From an uncultured Bacteroidales bacterium (GTDB lineage: Bacteria; Bacteroidota; Bacteroidia; Bacteroidales; Muribaculaceae), in NCBI GenBank assembly GCA_902768435.1, contig CACXLJ010000004.1, positions 1 to 64,000 on the forward strand: 64,000 bases of DNA. Reading direction: 5' to 3'. The number at the start of each line of letters is the position of its first letter. Position 1 is the stretch's first letter. This document shows, piece after piece, positions 51,621 to 61,180 of this stretch. The notes beneath the pieces were generated by a model. The model ran no database searches, was not told the DNA's origin, and was given only the letters and a program-made list of their open reading frames with translations. The translations under genes and the position numbers were made by a program.

Positions 51621-51651
51621 CAAATTTACACATTAATTTGCTGTTATACAA
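51621..51651 (-). promoter_or_regulatory. Promoter of the LRR protein gene
   Basis: TTG (51649-51651), 20 bases, TAAATTTG (51621-51628) on the minus strand. Confidence 0.68.
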
Positions 51652-51709
51652 TAATAACTACCATAAAAATGCCTGAGAATGAGAATGAAATATAGTTAAA
51701 ACTAAAAAA

Positions 51710-51735
51710 GAGACTACCCGCGATGGAGTAGTCCC
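51710..51735 (-). terminator. Terminator of the amidase-dockerin gene
   Basis: gagactac (51710-51717) and gtagtccc (51728-51735) pair with one mismatch, followed by a T-run on the minus strand. Confidence 0.65.
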
Positions 51736-51856
51736 TTTATGGTTTAACTCGACAGCAGCGTGAGAATGTAACAAAGAAGAGGCTGCTGTAAAGCGTTGTT
51801 TCAAGTGAATTCCAGGTCCACATTCCCTCCTGGTGGAGGGAATGGGACGCTGTGAA

Positions 51857-54800
51857 TTAGTTGTTCATGATGATGTCGATGAGAGCAGTGATGTCACGAA
51901 CATCAATCTCGCTGTCGTTGTTCACATCGGCGCGTGGGTTGTCGGTGACAGAGTTCATGATAACATCGATGAGAGCGGTGATGTCACGAACATCAACTTC
52001 ACCGTCATTGTTCACATCGCCATTATTGGCTTGGCTCTTGACAATAATCATCTCTTTCTTGGCAGGAGTTGTTGCCTGGTTGTCCTCGGTGGGAATCGAG
52101 AGGATTGCGAGTTTGCTACCAGAGACGAACAGGTTGCCTGCATAGTCGAAGTTGATTTGCGTCACAAGATTGCCAACACCGGCCTTGTAGTCGTACAGAT
52201 ACTGAACATCGGGAACACCGGCTTCGTCGTAGGTAACCGAGAAGAACTTGAGTGTTCCGTCGGGCTGGTTCACAACCATCATGTTGCCTTCGGCATTGAA
52301 AGCACCGGCAGCATACTGTGTACCCGTGAGATGCTCATGCATCGGGAGGTCAACACTTCCACTGTTAAACACAATGTTACCTTCATTGTTAACATACATA
52401 ATCGAAGGTACACTTGTGTTGTTTTGGCCAGCGCTACGGTTTTGAACAATCCAGATGCCACCATCGGCAGTCTCGTGGAAGACAGCAGCATGTGTGCTGA
52501 TGAGTTTGGCGCCTACGCCCCAGAATCTTGAAGCAGCTTGGTTCCAAGTTTCCATGATTGAACCGTCGGCATTGCCAATGTTGTATTGAGAAATATCGTT
52601 GTTATAGTCCTCAAGGTGGCAATACATGTGGGTGTCGGCACCGGTTCCTGCGATGAATACAGAAGGTGTTGATGTACAAATCACTTCACCGTTGGCAGTG
52701 GTGATTGAGCCATCCGATGCGTGTGTGCCGATGAAGAACGGAACAACATCGTTGAGTGTGGCAGGATCAATCTTGTAAACGCCCGAGCGTGCGCCGTCGG
52801 CCCAGTTGGCCATGTAGAGCATACCATGCTCGTCAGTTGCCAGACGGAATGGATTACCCAGTACATAGTCGTTGAAAATGGCAGTGCTGTTAATTCTTGT
52901 CCAGTCGGGGTTATAAGCATAAATGCCATTGTCGGTGTTGTTGGACCCAATGCGGTCTACAAGGTAGAAGCGACCGAAGTAGTCGCTCTCAGGACTGTTA
53001 TCTACCACATTACCAATACGGTTAAATGCGAAATCGTTGGGGTTGTTGAGCACATTAATTGTCGGGATGCTCTTGCCCACCAGATTCACGGCCCAGTTCA
53101 TCGGCTGATTGTTGTTGCCCGGGATTTGGTCGTAGGTGAGTGTGATGGTGTTCACGCCTGCTTGCACATTGGGAACTTCAACACTGCCTACGGTTGCGCC
53201 CGTTGAGGCATCGGTGAAGATGAGGAAAGCGGCCTGAGCATCATCGTTGGCGGTGAAGGTGAAGGTGTACTGCGAGTCACCAGCCTCATCGCTCAATCCA
53301 TAAGCATAGATGCCTTTCACTACATCTTGTGCAGCACCCTTGGTCGTGAACAGCGTGTGGTTGTTTTCGGCAGTGAGGGTGGCATTGATGTCGACGCCGT
53401 CAACATAAGCGGTAGCAATGTTTTTGGTAAGTCCGTTGAGTATGGGATCGTGGTGAGCCTTAGCTCCGGCAAGAGTAACATCGGTGTTGGTGGTCTTGAT
53501 GAGCTTAGCGTTCTCAACACCGCCAGTGATGTCAATGATCTTGATGCCCTTAACTTCGCCATCCACTGCATAGGGAGTAACGAGCAGGCTGTGACCGGCA
53601 TACTTGAAGCACTGGAATCCGACGCCTGTTGCGCCAAACTCGCTGCTCAACAGTTTCACATCGTTAGGTATGCCTTGGCTTGTGGTGGGCGATGTGAATT
53701 CAGCGATAGTGCCCATGCCACCAAGGATGACCTTAGCATCGTCGTTGGGAGAAACCACCATATGGAGTTCTTCGCCATATTCAGTCTGTGTGCCTACAAT
53801 ACCAGCGCTGTGCACTTTGTCGTAGAACACTGAACTCTGTACACCGCCGGCCATGAGTATGTGAACAAGGCGCACTTGGCATGATGTTCCTGTTGTCATG
53901 GCAGGGATAATGATCTCACAGTCTTGGGTTGATGCACCATTCACCAAAATTGCATGACCGACATTTGCAACATTGTAGTTGCCAGAGTTTTGAGTTGATG
54001 CGTACAGTGTAGGATCACTGTCAAAGTCGTTCCAGATGTAAACGCGAGCTGTGCCACGAGTGTAACCATCTGTGACATTGCTGGCACCATATTGATTCTC
54101 GGTAAGCGAGACACCAACCAGCTTGTTGTCGGCAGTCTTGTTGATGGCGTTGAGTGCACTGAAGAAGCCGGGGCTGTCCTCAGTGTAGATGCCAGTGGTG
54201 CTCAATTCCTTGATGAGCTCGTTGGTGCTGGTCTTGACAAGATAGAGGTGAGGATTGATGCCCTCGTTGGTGAGCACGATGGTTGAGTCGCCCAGTTGAA
54301 CTGCATCCTTCACAGTGCCAACAAACTCAAAGCTTGTGGGAGTTTGATTGAAGTTGAACTCGTCGGCGAGTTTCAAGTAAGCGGGCTGATCGGGGTTGGG
54401 ATAGTTCTCATAGACATCGGTTGGGGGTACATAATCGTTGTTCTCGAGATACAGGAGAGGCCAGCTGGTTTGGTTGGCTGCTACTGTAACGGTGCCAATC
54501 TCAACGGGACCGTCAAGCGACTCGCCAAGTGCTTTGTAACCTTGGCAAGTGGCATCGAGGGTGTATTCACCAGGCTCGAGGTTGAAGAAGGCAAACAGGC
54601 CGTTGTAGTTGTTGTCTACATTGTAGGTTGCCACTTCATTGCCATTCTTGAGCAGACGCACGGTGGCACCATTCAAGGGGAGCCACTGGTCGTTAGAGTT
54701 GGCCGAGTAATTGAACAGGCTGTTTTCGATTCTTTCATGCATGTCCTTGACCGTGCCAACAATCTCGCCTGTGCCCTTCATGGGAATTTCGAAGTATGAT

Positions 54801-55627
54801 GCAATGCCGCGCGAAACACGAACTCCCTCGAGATAGTCGTAATCGGGGTTCAGTGCACGGTGGCGTGCAGGCTGATAGGTGTGGAAATAGCCTTCGAGCA
54901 GGAAGCCGGGGGCGCCATGCTTCAGAACACCCAAATAACCTGTATAAGCAATTCCGGTATTGGGATCTACGCGGGTACTAGAAGAGCCGTAGAAGTTAAT
55001 GTCACCACGAACATTCATTGTAGTGTGGTAGTAACTCTGAGGCTCGAAATTCAGATCGAAGTGGTGATAGGGCCAGTTAGCCACTGCCATATCGCGACTA
55101 CCTGCCACTGCATTGCCCGTATATCCAGCACCGCCCGTCTGTCCATCGTCATAACCACGATACAGGTAGAGTGGGTAATTAGCCTCAGAACCATCTGTTG
55201 CGGCATTGGAGTGTATGGAAATAAACATGTCGTAATTGCCGACTTCTACCTCTTCGCATATCTCAGACAGATCACGATTGTAGATTTCAGCATCTGCAGC
55301 ACCAGCCACATAGGGATAGGGGCCATTCTTGACGCGCGACATGGTGATGTTGTTAGGATCTACGCCCATGGCAATCAGCTCTTCGCGCAGGCGCAGACAC
55401 TTCCACAGGTTGGTATTTGACTCATAGAAACCGCAGGTGTCAGGGCGTCCAGTGTCGGGGAGCATCGGATAGGGGATAGTGGCCATTGGACGGTCGTTGG
55501 GACCCCAGCTGCCGTGACCCGGGTTGATGTAAAAGCGCAGTTCATCGGTTGTTTTTGCCTGAATGGCAAATGCTGCCATGATTGCAGCTGCTGCAAGTAA
55601 TAATATCTTCTTCATAGCTGTAATCAT
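51857..55627 (-). CDS. Exported N-acetylmuramoyl-L-alanine amidase with C-terminal dockerin-like repeats
   Basis: 1256 residues. A signal peptide ends near residue 24. The Amidase_3 domain (about 30-285) has all expected residues: His38 (NPGHGS), Glu69 (GFYESN), His139 (ISIHSN) and Glu245 (FLLEGYF). A carboxypeptidase-regulatory-like domain spans about 290-380. The large middle region looks like beta-propeller and has no domain I can name. The end is a pair of type I dockerin repeats (DVNNDGEVDVRDITALIDVI and DVNNDSEIDVRDITALIDII). The ATG overlaps the upstream stop (ATGA); a second start at 55615 gives the same signal. Confidence 0.83.
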   Translation of the reverse strand: MITAMKKILLLAAAAIMAAFAIQAKTTDELRFYINPGHGSWGPNDRPMATIPYPMLPDTGRPDTCGFYESNTNLWKCLRLREELIAMGVDPNNITMSRVKNGPYPYVAGAADAEIYNRDLSEICEEVEVGNYDMFISIHSNAATDGSEANYPLYLYRGYDDGQTGGAGYTGNAVAGSRDMAVANWPYHHFDLNFEPQSYYHTTMNVRGDINFYGSSSTRVDPNTGIAYTGYLGVLKHGAPGFLLEGYFHTYQPARHRALNPDYDYLEGVRVSRGIASYFEIPMKGTGEIVGTVKDMHERIENSLFNYSANSNDQWLPLNGATVRLLKNGNEVATYNVDNNYNGLFAFFNLEPGEYTLDATCQGYKALGESLDGPVEIGTVTVAANQTSWPLLYLENNDYVPPTDVYENYPNPDQPAYLKLADEFNFNQTPTSFEFVGTVKDAVQLGDSTIVLTNEGINPHLYLVKTSTNELIKELSTTGIYTEDSPGFFSALNAINKTADNKLVGVSLTENQYGASNVTDGYTRGTARVYIWNDFDSDPTLYASTQNSGNYNVANVGHAILVNGASTQDCEIIIPAMTTGTSCQVRLVHILMAGGVQSSVFYDKVHSAGIVGTQTEYGEELHMVVSPNDDAKVILGGMGTIAEFTSPTTSQGIPNDVKLLSSEFGATGVGFQCFKYAGHSLLVTPYAVDGEVKGIKIIDITGGVENAKLIKTTNTDVTLAGAKAHHDPILNGLTKNIATAYVDGVDINATLTAENNHTLFTTKGAAQDVVKGIYAYGLSDEAGDSQYTFTFTANDDAQAAFLIFTDASTGATVGSVEVPNVQAGVNTITLTYDQIPGNNNQPMNWAVNLVGKSIPTINVLNNPNDFAFNRIGNVVDNSPESDYFGRFYLVDRIGSNNTDNGIYAYNPDWTRINSTAIFNDYVLGNPFRLATDEHGMLYMANWADGARSGVYKIDPATLNDVVPFFIGTHASDGSITTANGEVICTSTPSVFIAGTGADTHMYCHLEDYNNDISQYNIGNADGSIMETWNQAASRFWGVGAKLISTHAAVFHETADGGIWIVQNRSAGQNNTSVPSIMYVNNEGNIVFNSGSVDLPMHEHLTGTQYAAGAFNAEGNMMVVNQPDGTLKFFSVTYDEAGVPDVQYLYDYKAGVGNLVTQINFDYAGNLFVSGSKLAILSIPTEDNQATTPAKKEMIIVKSQANNGDVNNDGEVDVRDITALIDVIMNSVTDNPRADVNNDSEIDVRDITALIDIIMNN
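51858..52022. repeat. Direct repeat encoding the dockerin modules
   Basis: Two copies of about 70 bases (about 51858-51930 and 51952-52022) are nearly identical at DNA level; they encode the two calcium-binding loops. Confidence 0.8.
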
Positions 55628-56535
55628 TTAACGATGTTAATAATATAAGCCTCGCCTGTGGGTGTCGAGAAGGCAATCTTGCTGCCGTCGGCGCTGGGCT
55701 GAGGATACATGGCTATCACAGAGTTGTCGGTGAGCACTTGGCGATTGCCTTGCAAGTCAACTGCCACGATTTCGCTTGAAGTGAAAACTTCACCGTCGTC
55801 CTGGTCGTTCATGCCAACAATCAGATTGTTGCCATACCACTTGGGGGCACGCACGCATCCTAACGACTGCAGTCCACTGCCGTCGAGGTTGCACACATAA
55901 GCGCCATTGGCCGACACATAGAACAGCGCTTTGGTTCCATCGGGCGAAATCGAAGGCCAGATGTAGCGGCACTGGTTGCCCAGTGGCGCAAGCTGCCTGG
56001 TTTTGCCATTGATGTTGACAAAGAGCTGGTAATTCTGGTTAACATAGACAACGGGCATTTCAACTTTTGCTTTTTCGGCTCCAAGGGCTTTCTTTTCCAT
56101 CTTGCCTTTGTTGATGGCGATGGCGGTGTTGCCTTGGATGGCAGCTGCGTTGAGATTACGCGATGCTTTCACAATCTGTTTGCTCTCACCAGTTGTGAGG
56201 TCTTTGCTTTTGAGAGCAGTTTGGCGCATGTGCTTGTTGTTGAGCGTTCTCTCACGATAGATGACGCTTTTGCCATCTTGTGAGATCTTGGCATCAAATC
56301 CAGCACCTTCGGCATCAGTGACGAGTGTTGACTCGCCGGTGTTCAGGTCGAACTTTGTGAGTCCCTTGTTAAAATCAGTAGTGATGAGCAGGTAGCTGCC
56401 ATCAGGACTAATTGCGGCCACTTTGTTGACTTCGCTCGCAGGGATGTTGACTTTTTCAATCGAGCCAACATTCACGAGCTGAGCCATGCCGCTCAGTGAG
56501 ACGCACAATGCTAATGTTAAGAAAACATTCTTCAT
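55624..56535 (-). CDS. TolB-like beta-propeller protein (PD40 repeats)
   Basis: 303 residues with a signal peptide ending near 18 (LSGMAQ). WD40-like PD40 motifs repeat: AAISPDGSYLLITTD, AKISQDGKSVIYRE, PSISPDGTKALFYV and PQPSADGSKIAFST. The fold would be a periplasmic six-bladed propeller similar to TolB. It overlaps the amidase gene by four bases, so the two are translated together and may form one envelope machinery. No pal or tol gene is adjacent, so I do not call it TolB. Confidence 0.75.
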   Translation of the reverse strand: MKNVFLTLALCVSLSGMAQLVNVGSIEKVNIPASEVNKVAAISPDGSYLLITTDFNKGLTKFDLNTGESTLVTDAEGAGFDAKISQDGKSVIYRERTLNNKHMRQTALKSKDLTTGESKQIVKASRNLNAAAIQGNTAIAINKGKMEKKALGAEKAKVEMPVVYVNQNYQLFVNINGKTRQLAPLGNQCRYIWPSISPDGTKALFYVSANGAYVCNLDGSGLQSLGCVRAPKWYGNNLIVGMNDQDDGEVFTSSEIVAVDLQGNRQVLTDNSVIAMYPQPSADGSKIAFSTPTGEAYIINIVK

Positions 56536-56660
56536 AAATGCATGGTTTTTGGTTAAACAATAAATTTTAATAGTTTGTAGATAGTTGCATAAAATATGGG
56601 GTAAATTTAAATATTTTTTTTGAATTATACAATAAATTTCAAATTTTTGTTGGAAAAAAA

Positions 56661-56696
56661 TGAAATGCCACTACCCACAAGGGCGGTGGCATTTCA
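56661..56696 (-). terminator. Terminator of prs
   Basis: Eleven-base perfect arms (56661-56671 and 56686-56696), then eight T on the minus strand. Strong. Confidence 0.88.
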
Positions 56697-56722
56697 AAAA
56701 TATGAAAAAGAAAAATACTGTA

Positions 56723-57667
56723 TCAGATGAGGTATTGCGAGCTGATTGCCTCGTTGTTGTGCACACGCATCATGGTGTCGGCAAAAAGTTGGGCAATGCT
56801 CACGATGGTTGCTTTGGGGCAGCGTGCCGTGTCGAAGGGAATTGAGTTGGTGAAAATCACTTCGGCAAGTGCGCTGTCGGTGACGCGTTCGCATGCCGGT
56901 CCACTCATCAATGCGTGCGAGGCAAGAGCTCTCACCGAGCGTGCTCCGGCTTCCTTCATCACATTAGCTGCCTTGCAAATGGTGCCTGCGGTGTCGATCA
57001 TGTCGTCGACCAGCACCACATCCTTACCTTCAACATCGCCAATGATGGTCATCTTCTCAACCACATTGGCCTTGGCGCGCTGCTTGTGGCACAGCACGAG
57101 GGGCGAGTTGAAGTACTTGGCATAGGTGTTGGCACGCTTGGCACCACCCACATCGGGCGATGCGATGATCATGTCGTCGAGTTTCATCTTCTTGATGAAT
57201 GGGATGAACACCGACGATGCATAAAGGTGATCGACGGGCACATTAAAAAAGCCCTGAATCTGGTCGGCATGGAGGTCCATGGTGATCAGACGGTCAATGC
57301 CAGCTTTGCTCAAGAGGTCGGCAACCAGTTTGGCGGCAATCGACACACGGGGTTTGTCCTTGCGATCCTGTCGGGCCCAGCCAAAGTAGGGCACTACAGC
57401 AATCACGGTCTTGGCCGATGCGCGCTTAGCGGCGTCAATCATCAGCAGTAGTTCCATGAGGTTGTCGCTGTTGGGGAAAGTAGATTGGATGAGGTAGACC
57501 TCGTCGCCGCGAATCGACTCCTCAAACGAGACTTCAAATTCGCCGTCGGCAAAGCGTTGAATGTTCATTTTGCCCAAAGGAATGTCCAGGCATTTGGAAA
57601 TTTCTTGAGACAGGTACATGGATTTGGTTCCCGAGAAAATCTTGAAGGGCTGATTAGAATTGCTCAT
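56723..57667 (-). CDS. prs: Ribose-phosphate pyrophosphokinase
   Basis: 314-residue cytoplasmic enzyme making PRPP from ribose-5-phosphate and ATP, the precursor for nucleotides, histidine and tryptophan. Family signatures present include FADGEFEVSFEESIRGDEVY, the flexible loop with RQDRKD, MDLHADQIQGFF and the PRPP-binding VVLVDDMIDTAGT. Length matches the bacterial class I enzymes. It is a single-gene unit bounded by a strong terminator. Confidence 0.97.
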   Translation of the reverse strand: MSNSNQPFKIFSGTKSMYLSQEISKCLDIPLGKMNIQRFADGEFEVSFEESIRGDEVYLIQSTFPNSDNLMELLLMIDAAKRASAKTVIAVVPYFGWARQDRKDKPRVSIAAKLVADLLSKAGIDRLITMDLHADQIQGFFNVPVDHLYASSVFIPFIKKMKLDDMIIASPDVGGAKRANTYAKYFNSPLVLCHKQRAKANVVEKMTIIGDVEGKDVVLVDDMIDTAGTICKAANVMKEAGARSVRALASHALMSGPACERVTDSALAEVIFTNSIPFDTARCPKATIVSIAQLFADTMMRVHNNEAISSQYLI

Positions 57668-57706
57668 AGTTTTTTTAGGCTATTTTATGGCTGTTAAATG
57701 ATAGTG

Positions 57707-57714
57707 CAAATTTA
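57707..57714 (-). promoter_or_regulatory. Probable -7 box of prs
   Basis: TAAATTTG on the minus strand, 39 bases before the ATG. The -33 half-site is weak. Confidence 0.48.
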
Positions 57715-57776
57715 AGAAATTTTCGGAGATTTGAACGAGAAATAATCTCACAATTTATTAACAAATATCAAAAAAA

Positions 57777-59450
57777 TCATTTGAATTTCCAGAACACCAC
57801 GCTAAGTGGCTGAATTGAAATGGTTAAGGGTTTTTGGTGGGAAAATGTCATGACGGCTTTCTTGCGCGAAATGAGTTCCACGCCCTTTTTTTCGTCTGGA
57901 GCGATGTCCAGGTGCTGGAATGCGTGCTCAGGCACATGCACATTGCACACGGCCTCGTGGTCATCGAAGTTAGCCACTACTAATATCGTCTCATTCTTGT
58001 GGTGACGCAAAAATGCATATTGCTTATTGGGGTTGAGCGAGTTGTAGTTCACATACATCAGGTCGTAGAACTCGCCTTCGGCAATGGCAGGTTCGGTGTG
58101 GCAAGTCTTCAAGATGCTGGCATAAGTGTTGCGCAACGCCTTCTCGTTGTCGGTGAGCAGCATGCTGTTGCATCGTCCGCGGTTGTACCAGCGCTGTATT
58201 GTATCAACGGCGATATAGTCGAAAATCGATGTCCTTCCATCATCTCCACTAAACCCGGTGGCACCTTCGGCCCGTTCACCCAGTTCTTGCCCTGCGTAGA
58301 GCATGAACGGACAGCGCGATATGGCGGCGCTCACTGCCAATGCGGGGATGGCCTTCTTCGCATCACCTGCAAAATGAACCGATGCAATGCGTTGCTCATC
58401 GTGGTTCTCAAGGAAGTTAAGCATGTGGTCTTGCAACCCCTCGATGGTTTGCCAGCAGCCTGTGATGGCGCTGGCAGGCGCTTGACCGCACACGACAGCT
58501 CGCAAGGTGTCATAGAGTGTCACTTTGTCATACAAATAATCGAAGTGTCCACGATCTATGTAGTCATGATACAATCCTGTGTCATAGATTTCGGCAATGA
58601 ACACGATGTGCGGGAATTCTTCTTTCACCTGGTCGATGGCCCAGCGCCAAAACTCCACAGGCACCATGTGCGCCATGTCGCAACGGAAAGCGTCGACACC
58701 CTTGCCTGCCCAGAACTTCAGGATGTGCAGCATCTTGTGCCAGGTCGATGGAACGGGGTAGAAGTAGCAGCAGTTGCACCCTGGGTCGATGCCGTAGTTG
58801 AGTTTCACGGTCTCGTACCAGTCGTTAATGCTTGGGTTCTCGCGGTAGCAGTCGTTACCGGTTGCTTTAGCAGGATGCTCGCTATATTGTTTCCCGTTGT
58901 CGCATGATACGGGCGGCACAAAGTCATGCCCGGTGATATAGTAGAAATTATTGTCGGGCGCAAAGAAGCGCTCGATGTTGTCGTTCTCGCCCAAGTCTGA
59001 TACCCCTTTGGGCTTAGCATCGGAGCGATACTCCCTTGCCACATGGTTGGGCACAAAGTCAATCACCACCTTCAATCCGGCATCATGAGTGCGTTGCACG
59101 AGCAGTTCAAACTCTTGCATGCGATGTGGCACATCAACGGCTAAATCGGGGTCAATGTCATAGTAATCTCGGATTGCGTAAGGCGAACCTGCGTTTCCTT
59201 TAACAACTTGACTATTACTTGATTCAATGCCAAAACTTGAATAATCACTTTTAGTCGCATGTTCAATCACGCCTGTGTACCACACATGGGTCGTACCCAA
59301 AGCTTTTATCGAGCGCAGCACATGGGGAGTGATGTGGTTCAATTTGCCCACGCCATTTTGCTCAATGGTGCCGTTAAACTGGTTTTTATCATTGGTGTTG
59401 GTAAACCAGCGAGGCATCAGTTGGTAGATGATGATTTTCTCTTCTGCCAT
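57777..59450 (-). CDS. Cytoplasmic GH13 alpha-amylase-family glycosidase
   Basis: 557 residues from the ATG at 59448-59450, followed by EEKIIIYQLMPRWF as in other members; the longer frame to 59492 is rejected. GH13 motifs are FVPNHVARE, the nucleophile Asp in DAFRCDMAHMV, the acid/base Glu in IVFIAEIYD, and NHDEQR with the transition-state Asp. A C-terminal beta-sandwich domain ends WKFK. No signal peptide is seen, so it works inside the cell on alpha-glucans, perhaps glycogen or imported maltodextrin. The exact specificity is not clear. Confidence 0.88.
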   Translation of the reverse strand: MAEEKIIIYQLMPRWFTNTNDKNQFNGTIEQNGVGKLNHITPHVLRSIKALGTTHVWYTGVIEHATKSDYSSFGIESSNSQVVKGNAGSPYAIRDYYDIDPDLAVDVPHRMQEFELLVQRTHDAGLKVVIDFVPNHVAREYRSDAKPKGVSDLGENDNIERFFAPDNNFYYITGHDFVPPVSCDNGKQYSEHPAKATGNDCYRENPSINDWYETVKLNYGIDPGCNCCYFYPVPSTWHKMLHILKFWAGKGVDAFRCDMAHMVPVEFWRWAIDQVKEEFPHIVFIAEIYDTGLYHDYIDRGHFDYLYDKVTLYDTLRAVVCGQAPASAITGCWQTIEGLQDHMLNFLENHDEQRIASVHFAGDAKKAIPALAVSAAISRCPFMLYAGQELGERAEGATGFSGDDGRTSIFDYIAVDTIQRWYNRGRCNSMLLTDNEKALRNTYASILKTCHTEPAIAEGEFYDLMYVNYNSLNPNKQYAFLRHHKNETILVVANFDDHEAVCNVHVPEHAFQHLDIAPDEKKGVELISRKKAVMTFSHQKPLTISIQPLSVVFWKFK

Positions 59451-59478
59451 ATTAGGTGTCGGAAAATGTTTCAAAAAA

Positions 59479-59508
59479 ATATAGGCGAACAAGATTGTCC
59501 GCCTATAT
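59479..59508 (-). terminator. Terminator of the decarboxylase operon
   Basis: atataggcg and cgcctatat arms (59479-59487 and 59500-59508) around a 12-base loop, then seven T on the minus strand. It lies just before the GH13 gene and after mmdB. Confidence 0.78.
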
Positions 59509-59540
59509 ATATTAAATAATGTGTGTCATCTTTGTCATGT

Positions 59541-60695
59541 TTATCCCAAGAATCCAAGAAGCACACCGGCGGCAACTGCCGAGCCAATCACACCAGCCAC
59601 ATTCGGGCCCATGGCGTGCATGAGCAGGTAGTTGCTGGGGTCGTACTTCAGACCTACGTCATTACTGATACGAGCAGCCATAGGCACTGCACTCACACCG
59701 GCATTGCCAATGAGGGGATTCAACTTCTGATCCTTAGGCAGGAACAAGTTGAAGAGCTTGACGAAAAGCACGCCAGAGCAAGAGGCTATCACAAATGCGC
59801 AGAAGCCCAGGAAGAAGATAAAGATGGTGTCAGCAGTGAGGAACTCCGAAGCCTGAGTAGATGCACCCACTGTCATTCCTAGCACAATGGTTACAATGTC
59901 GGTCATGGCATTGCTGGCTGTCTTGGCCAAACGTGTGGTGACACCACTCTCTCGCAACAGATTTCCGAAGAAGAGCATACCCAGCAGAGGTAAGCCCGAA
60001 GGCACGAAGAAGCATGTGAGCAACAGGCCGAAGATGGGGAACAGTATCTTCTCGGTTTGGCTCACCTTGCGTGCGGGTTTCATCTTAATCTTGCGCTCTT
60101 TGTTTGTGGTGAGTAAGCGCATGACAGGAGGCTGAATCACAGGAACAAGAGCCATATAGGAGTAAGCACACACGGCGATAGCTCCCATGAGATTGGGAGC
60201 CAATTTCCCCGACAGGAAGATGGCTGTAGGACCATCAGCTCCGCCAATAATTGCGATAGCGCCTGCTTGATCGGGCATGAAGCCAATAGCCAAGGCAATC
60301 ATGTAGGCTCCAAAGATACCAAACTGAGCAGCGGCACCCACAAGCATGAGCTTGGGATTTGCGAGAAGTGCCGTAAAGTCGGTCATGGCGCCAATGCCCA
60401 AGAAAATGAGCGGAGGATACCATCCCTTAACGACACCTTGATATAGGATATTGAGCACCGACCCTTCCTCGTAGATTCCAATCTCGTTACCGGGCTGGAA
60501 CGGAATGTTGCCAATGAGGATACCAAAGCCGATGGGAACGAGCAACATGGGCTCAAAATCATGTTTGATGGCCAAATAAATAAACAGCAGGCCAACGCAA
60601 ATCATGATAAGGTTTGGCCATGTGCAATTGGCAAAACCGGTGAAATTCCAGAATTGCTCAAGATTGCTGGTTAAGAAACTTTCTAGTAGTACCAT
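59541..60695 (-). CDS. mmdB: Sodium-pumping decarboxylase beta subunit
   Basis: 384-residue inner-membrane protein that couples decarboxylation of biotin-bound CO2 to Na+ export. It is strongly hydrophobic with nine or more helices, with the family motifs [17 protein letters not shown] and [18 protein letters not shown]. Belongs to the OadB/MmdB/GcdB group; the neighbours (MmdA, biotin carrier, epimerase) indicate methylmalonyl-CoA. It is the last gene of the operon, seven bases after the biotin carrier. Confidence 0.94.
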   Translation of the reverse strand: MVLLESFLTSNLEQFWNFTGFANCTWPNLIMICVGLLFIYLAIKHDFEPMLLVPIGFGILIGNIPFQPGNEIGIYEEGSVLNILYQGVVKGWYPPLIFLGIGAMTDFTALLANPKLMLVGAAAQFGIFGAYMIALAIGFMPDQAGAIAIIGGADGPTAIFLSGKLAPNLMGAIAVCAYSYMALVPVIQPPVMRLLTTNKERKIKMKPARKVSQTEKILFPIFGLLLTCFFVPSGLPLLGMLFFGNLLRESGVTTRLAKTASNAMTDIVTIVLGMTVGASTQASEFLTADTIFIFFLGFCAFVIASCSGVLFVKLFNLFLPKDQKLNPLIGNAGVSAVPMAARISNDVGLKYDPSNYLLMHAMGPNVAGVIGSAVAAGVLLGFLG

Positions 60696-60702
60696 AGCCT
60701 AA

Positions 60703-61137
60703 TTAACCAATTACCATGATTGTAGTGCCTTCAAGCACTGAATCTTCTTTTGCTACATTAATCGACTTGACAACGCCATCTTTTCCGGCATGAATCTCGT
60801 TACCCATTTTCATTGCTTCGAGAATGCAAACCACATCTGAGGCCTTCACCTGCTGGCCTTCTTTGACGTAAATCTCCTTGATAGTACCAGGCAGAGGCGA
60901 CTCTATGACGTAGTCGCCAGCACCCGCGGCCACTTGTTTCTTTGCTGGTTGTGGTGCTGCTGCAGGCGCACTTGTCTCAACTGGTGTGCGTTTCACCACC
61001 TTCGAGACCTTAGGCATATCTTCGAGCTCCACTTCATATTGGGCACCATTCACCTGAATCTGGGCAATGTTGTCCTGAATATCGCCTACGGCAACCTTGT
61101 ATTCATTGCCGTTGATTTTATATTTGTATTCTTTCAT
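60703..61137 (-). CDS. mmdC: Biotin carrier subunit of methylmalonyl-CoA decarboxylase
   Basis: 144 residues. The C-terminal biotinyl domain has the EAMKM motif with the biotinylated Lys110, preceded by IESPLPGTIKEIYV. An Ala/Pro-rich flexible linker (about 54-72) joins it to a beta-rich N-terminal part that is not standard for short carriers. It shuttles carboxyl groups between the transferase (MmdA) and the membrane pump (MmdB). Confidence 0.94.
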   Translation of the reverse strand: MKEYKYKINGNEYKVAVGDIQDNIAQIQVNGAQYEVELEDMPKVSKVVKRTPVETSAPAAAPQPAKKQVAAGAGDYVIESPLPGTIKEIYVKEGQQVKASDVVCILEAMKMGNEIHAGKDGVVKSINVAKEDSVLEGTTIMVIG

Positions 61138-61180
61138 TTGTGTTTTTAAATTTATGATTAGAATTGAACTTGCATTCGTG

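Noticed and set aside
51858..52022. Dockerins as evidence for a cellulosome
   Set aside because: No cohesin, scaffoldin or cellulase gene is in the window; single dockerin proteins occur in gut Bacteroidota outside cellulosomes.
51858..52022. Possible CRISPR-like or tandem repeat array
   Set aside because: Only two copies, in frame in a protein, and explained as dockerin modules. No other regularly spaced repeats were seen in the window.
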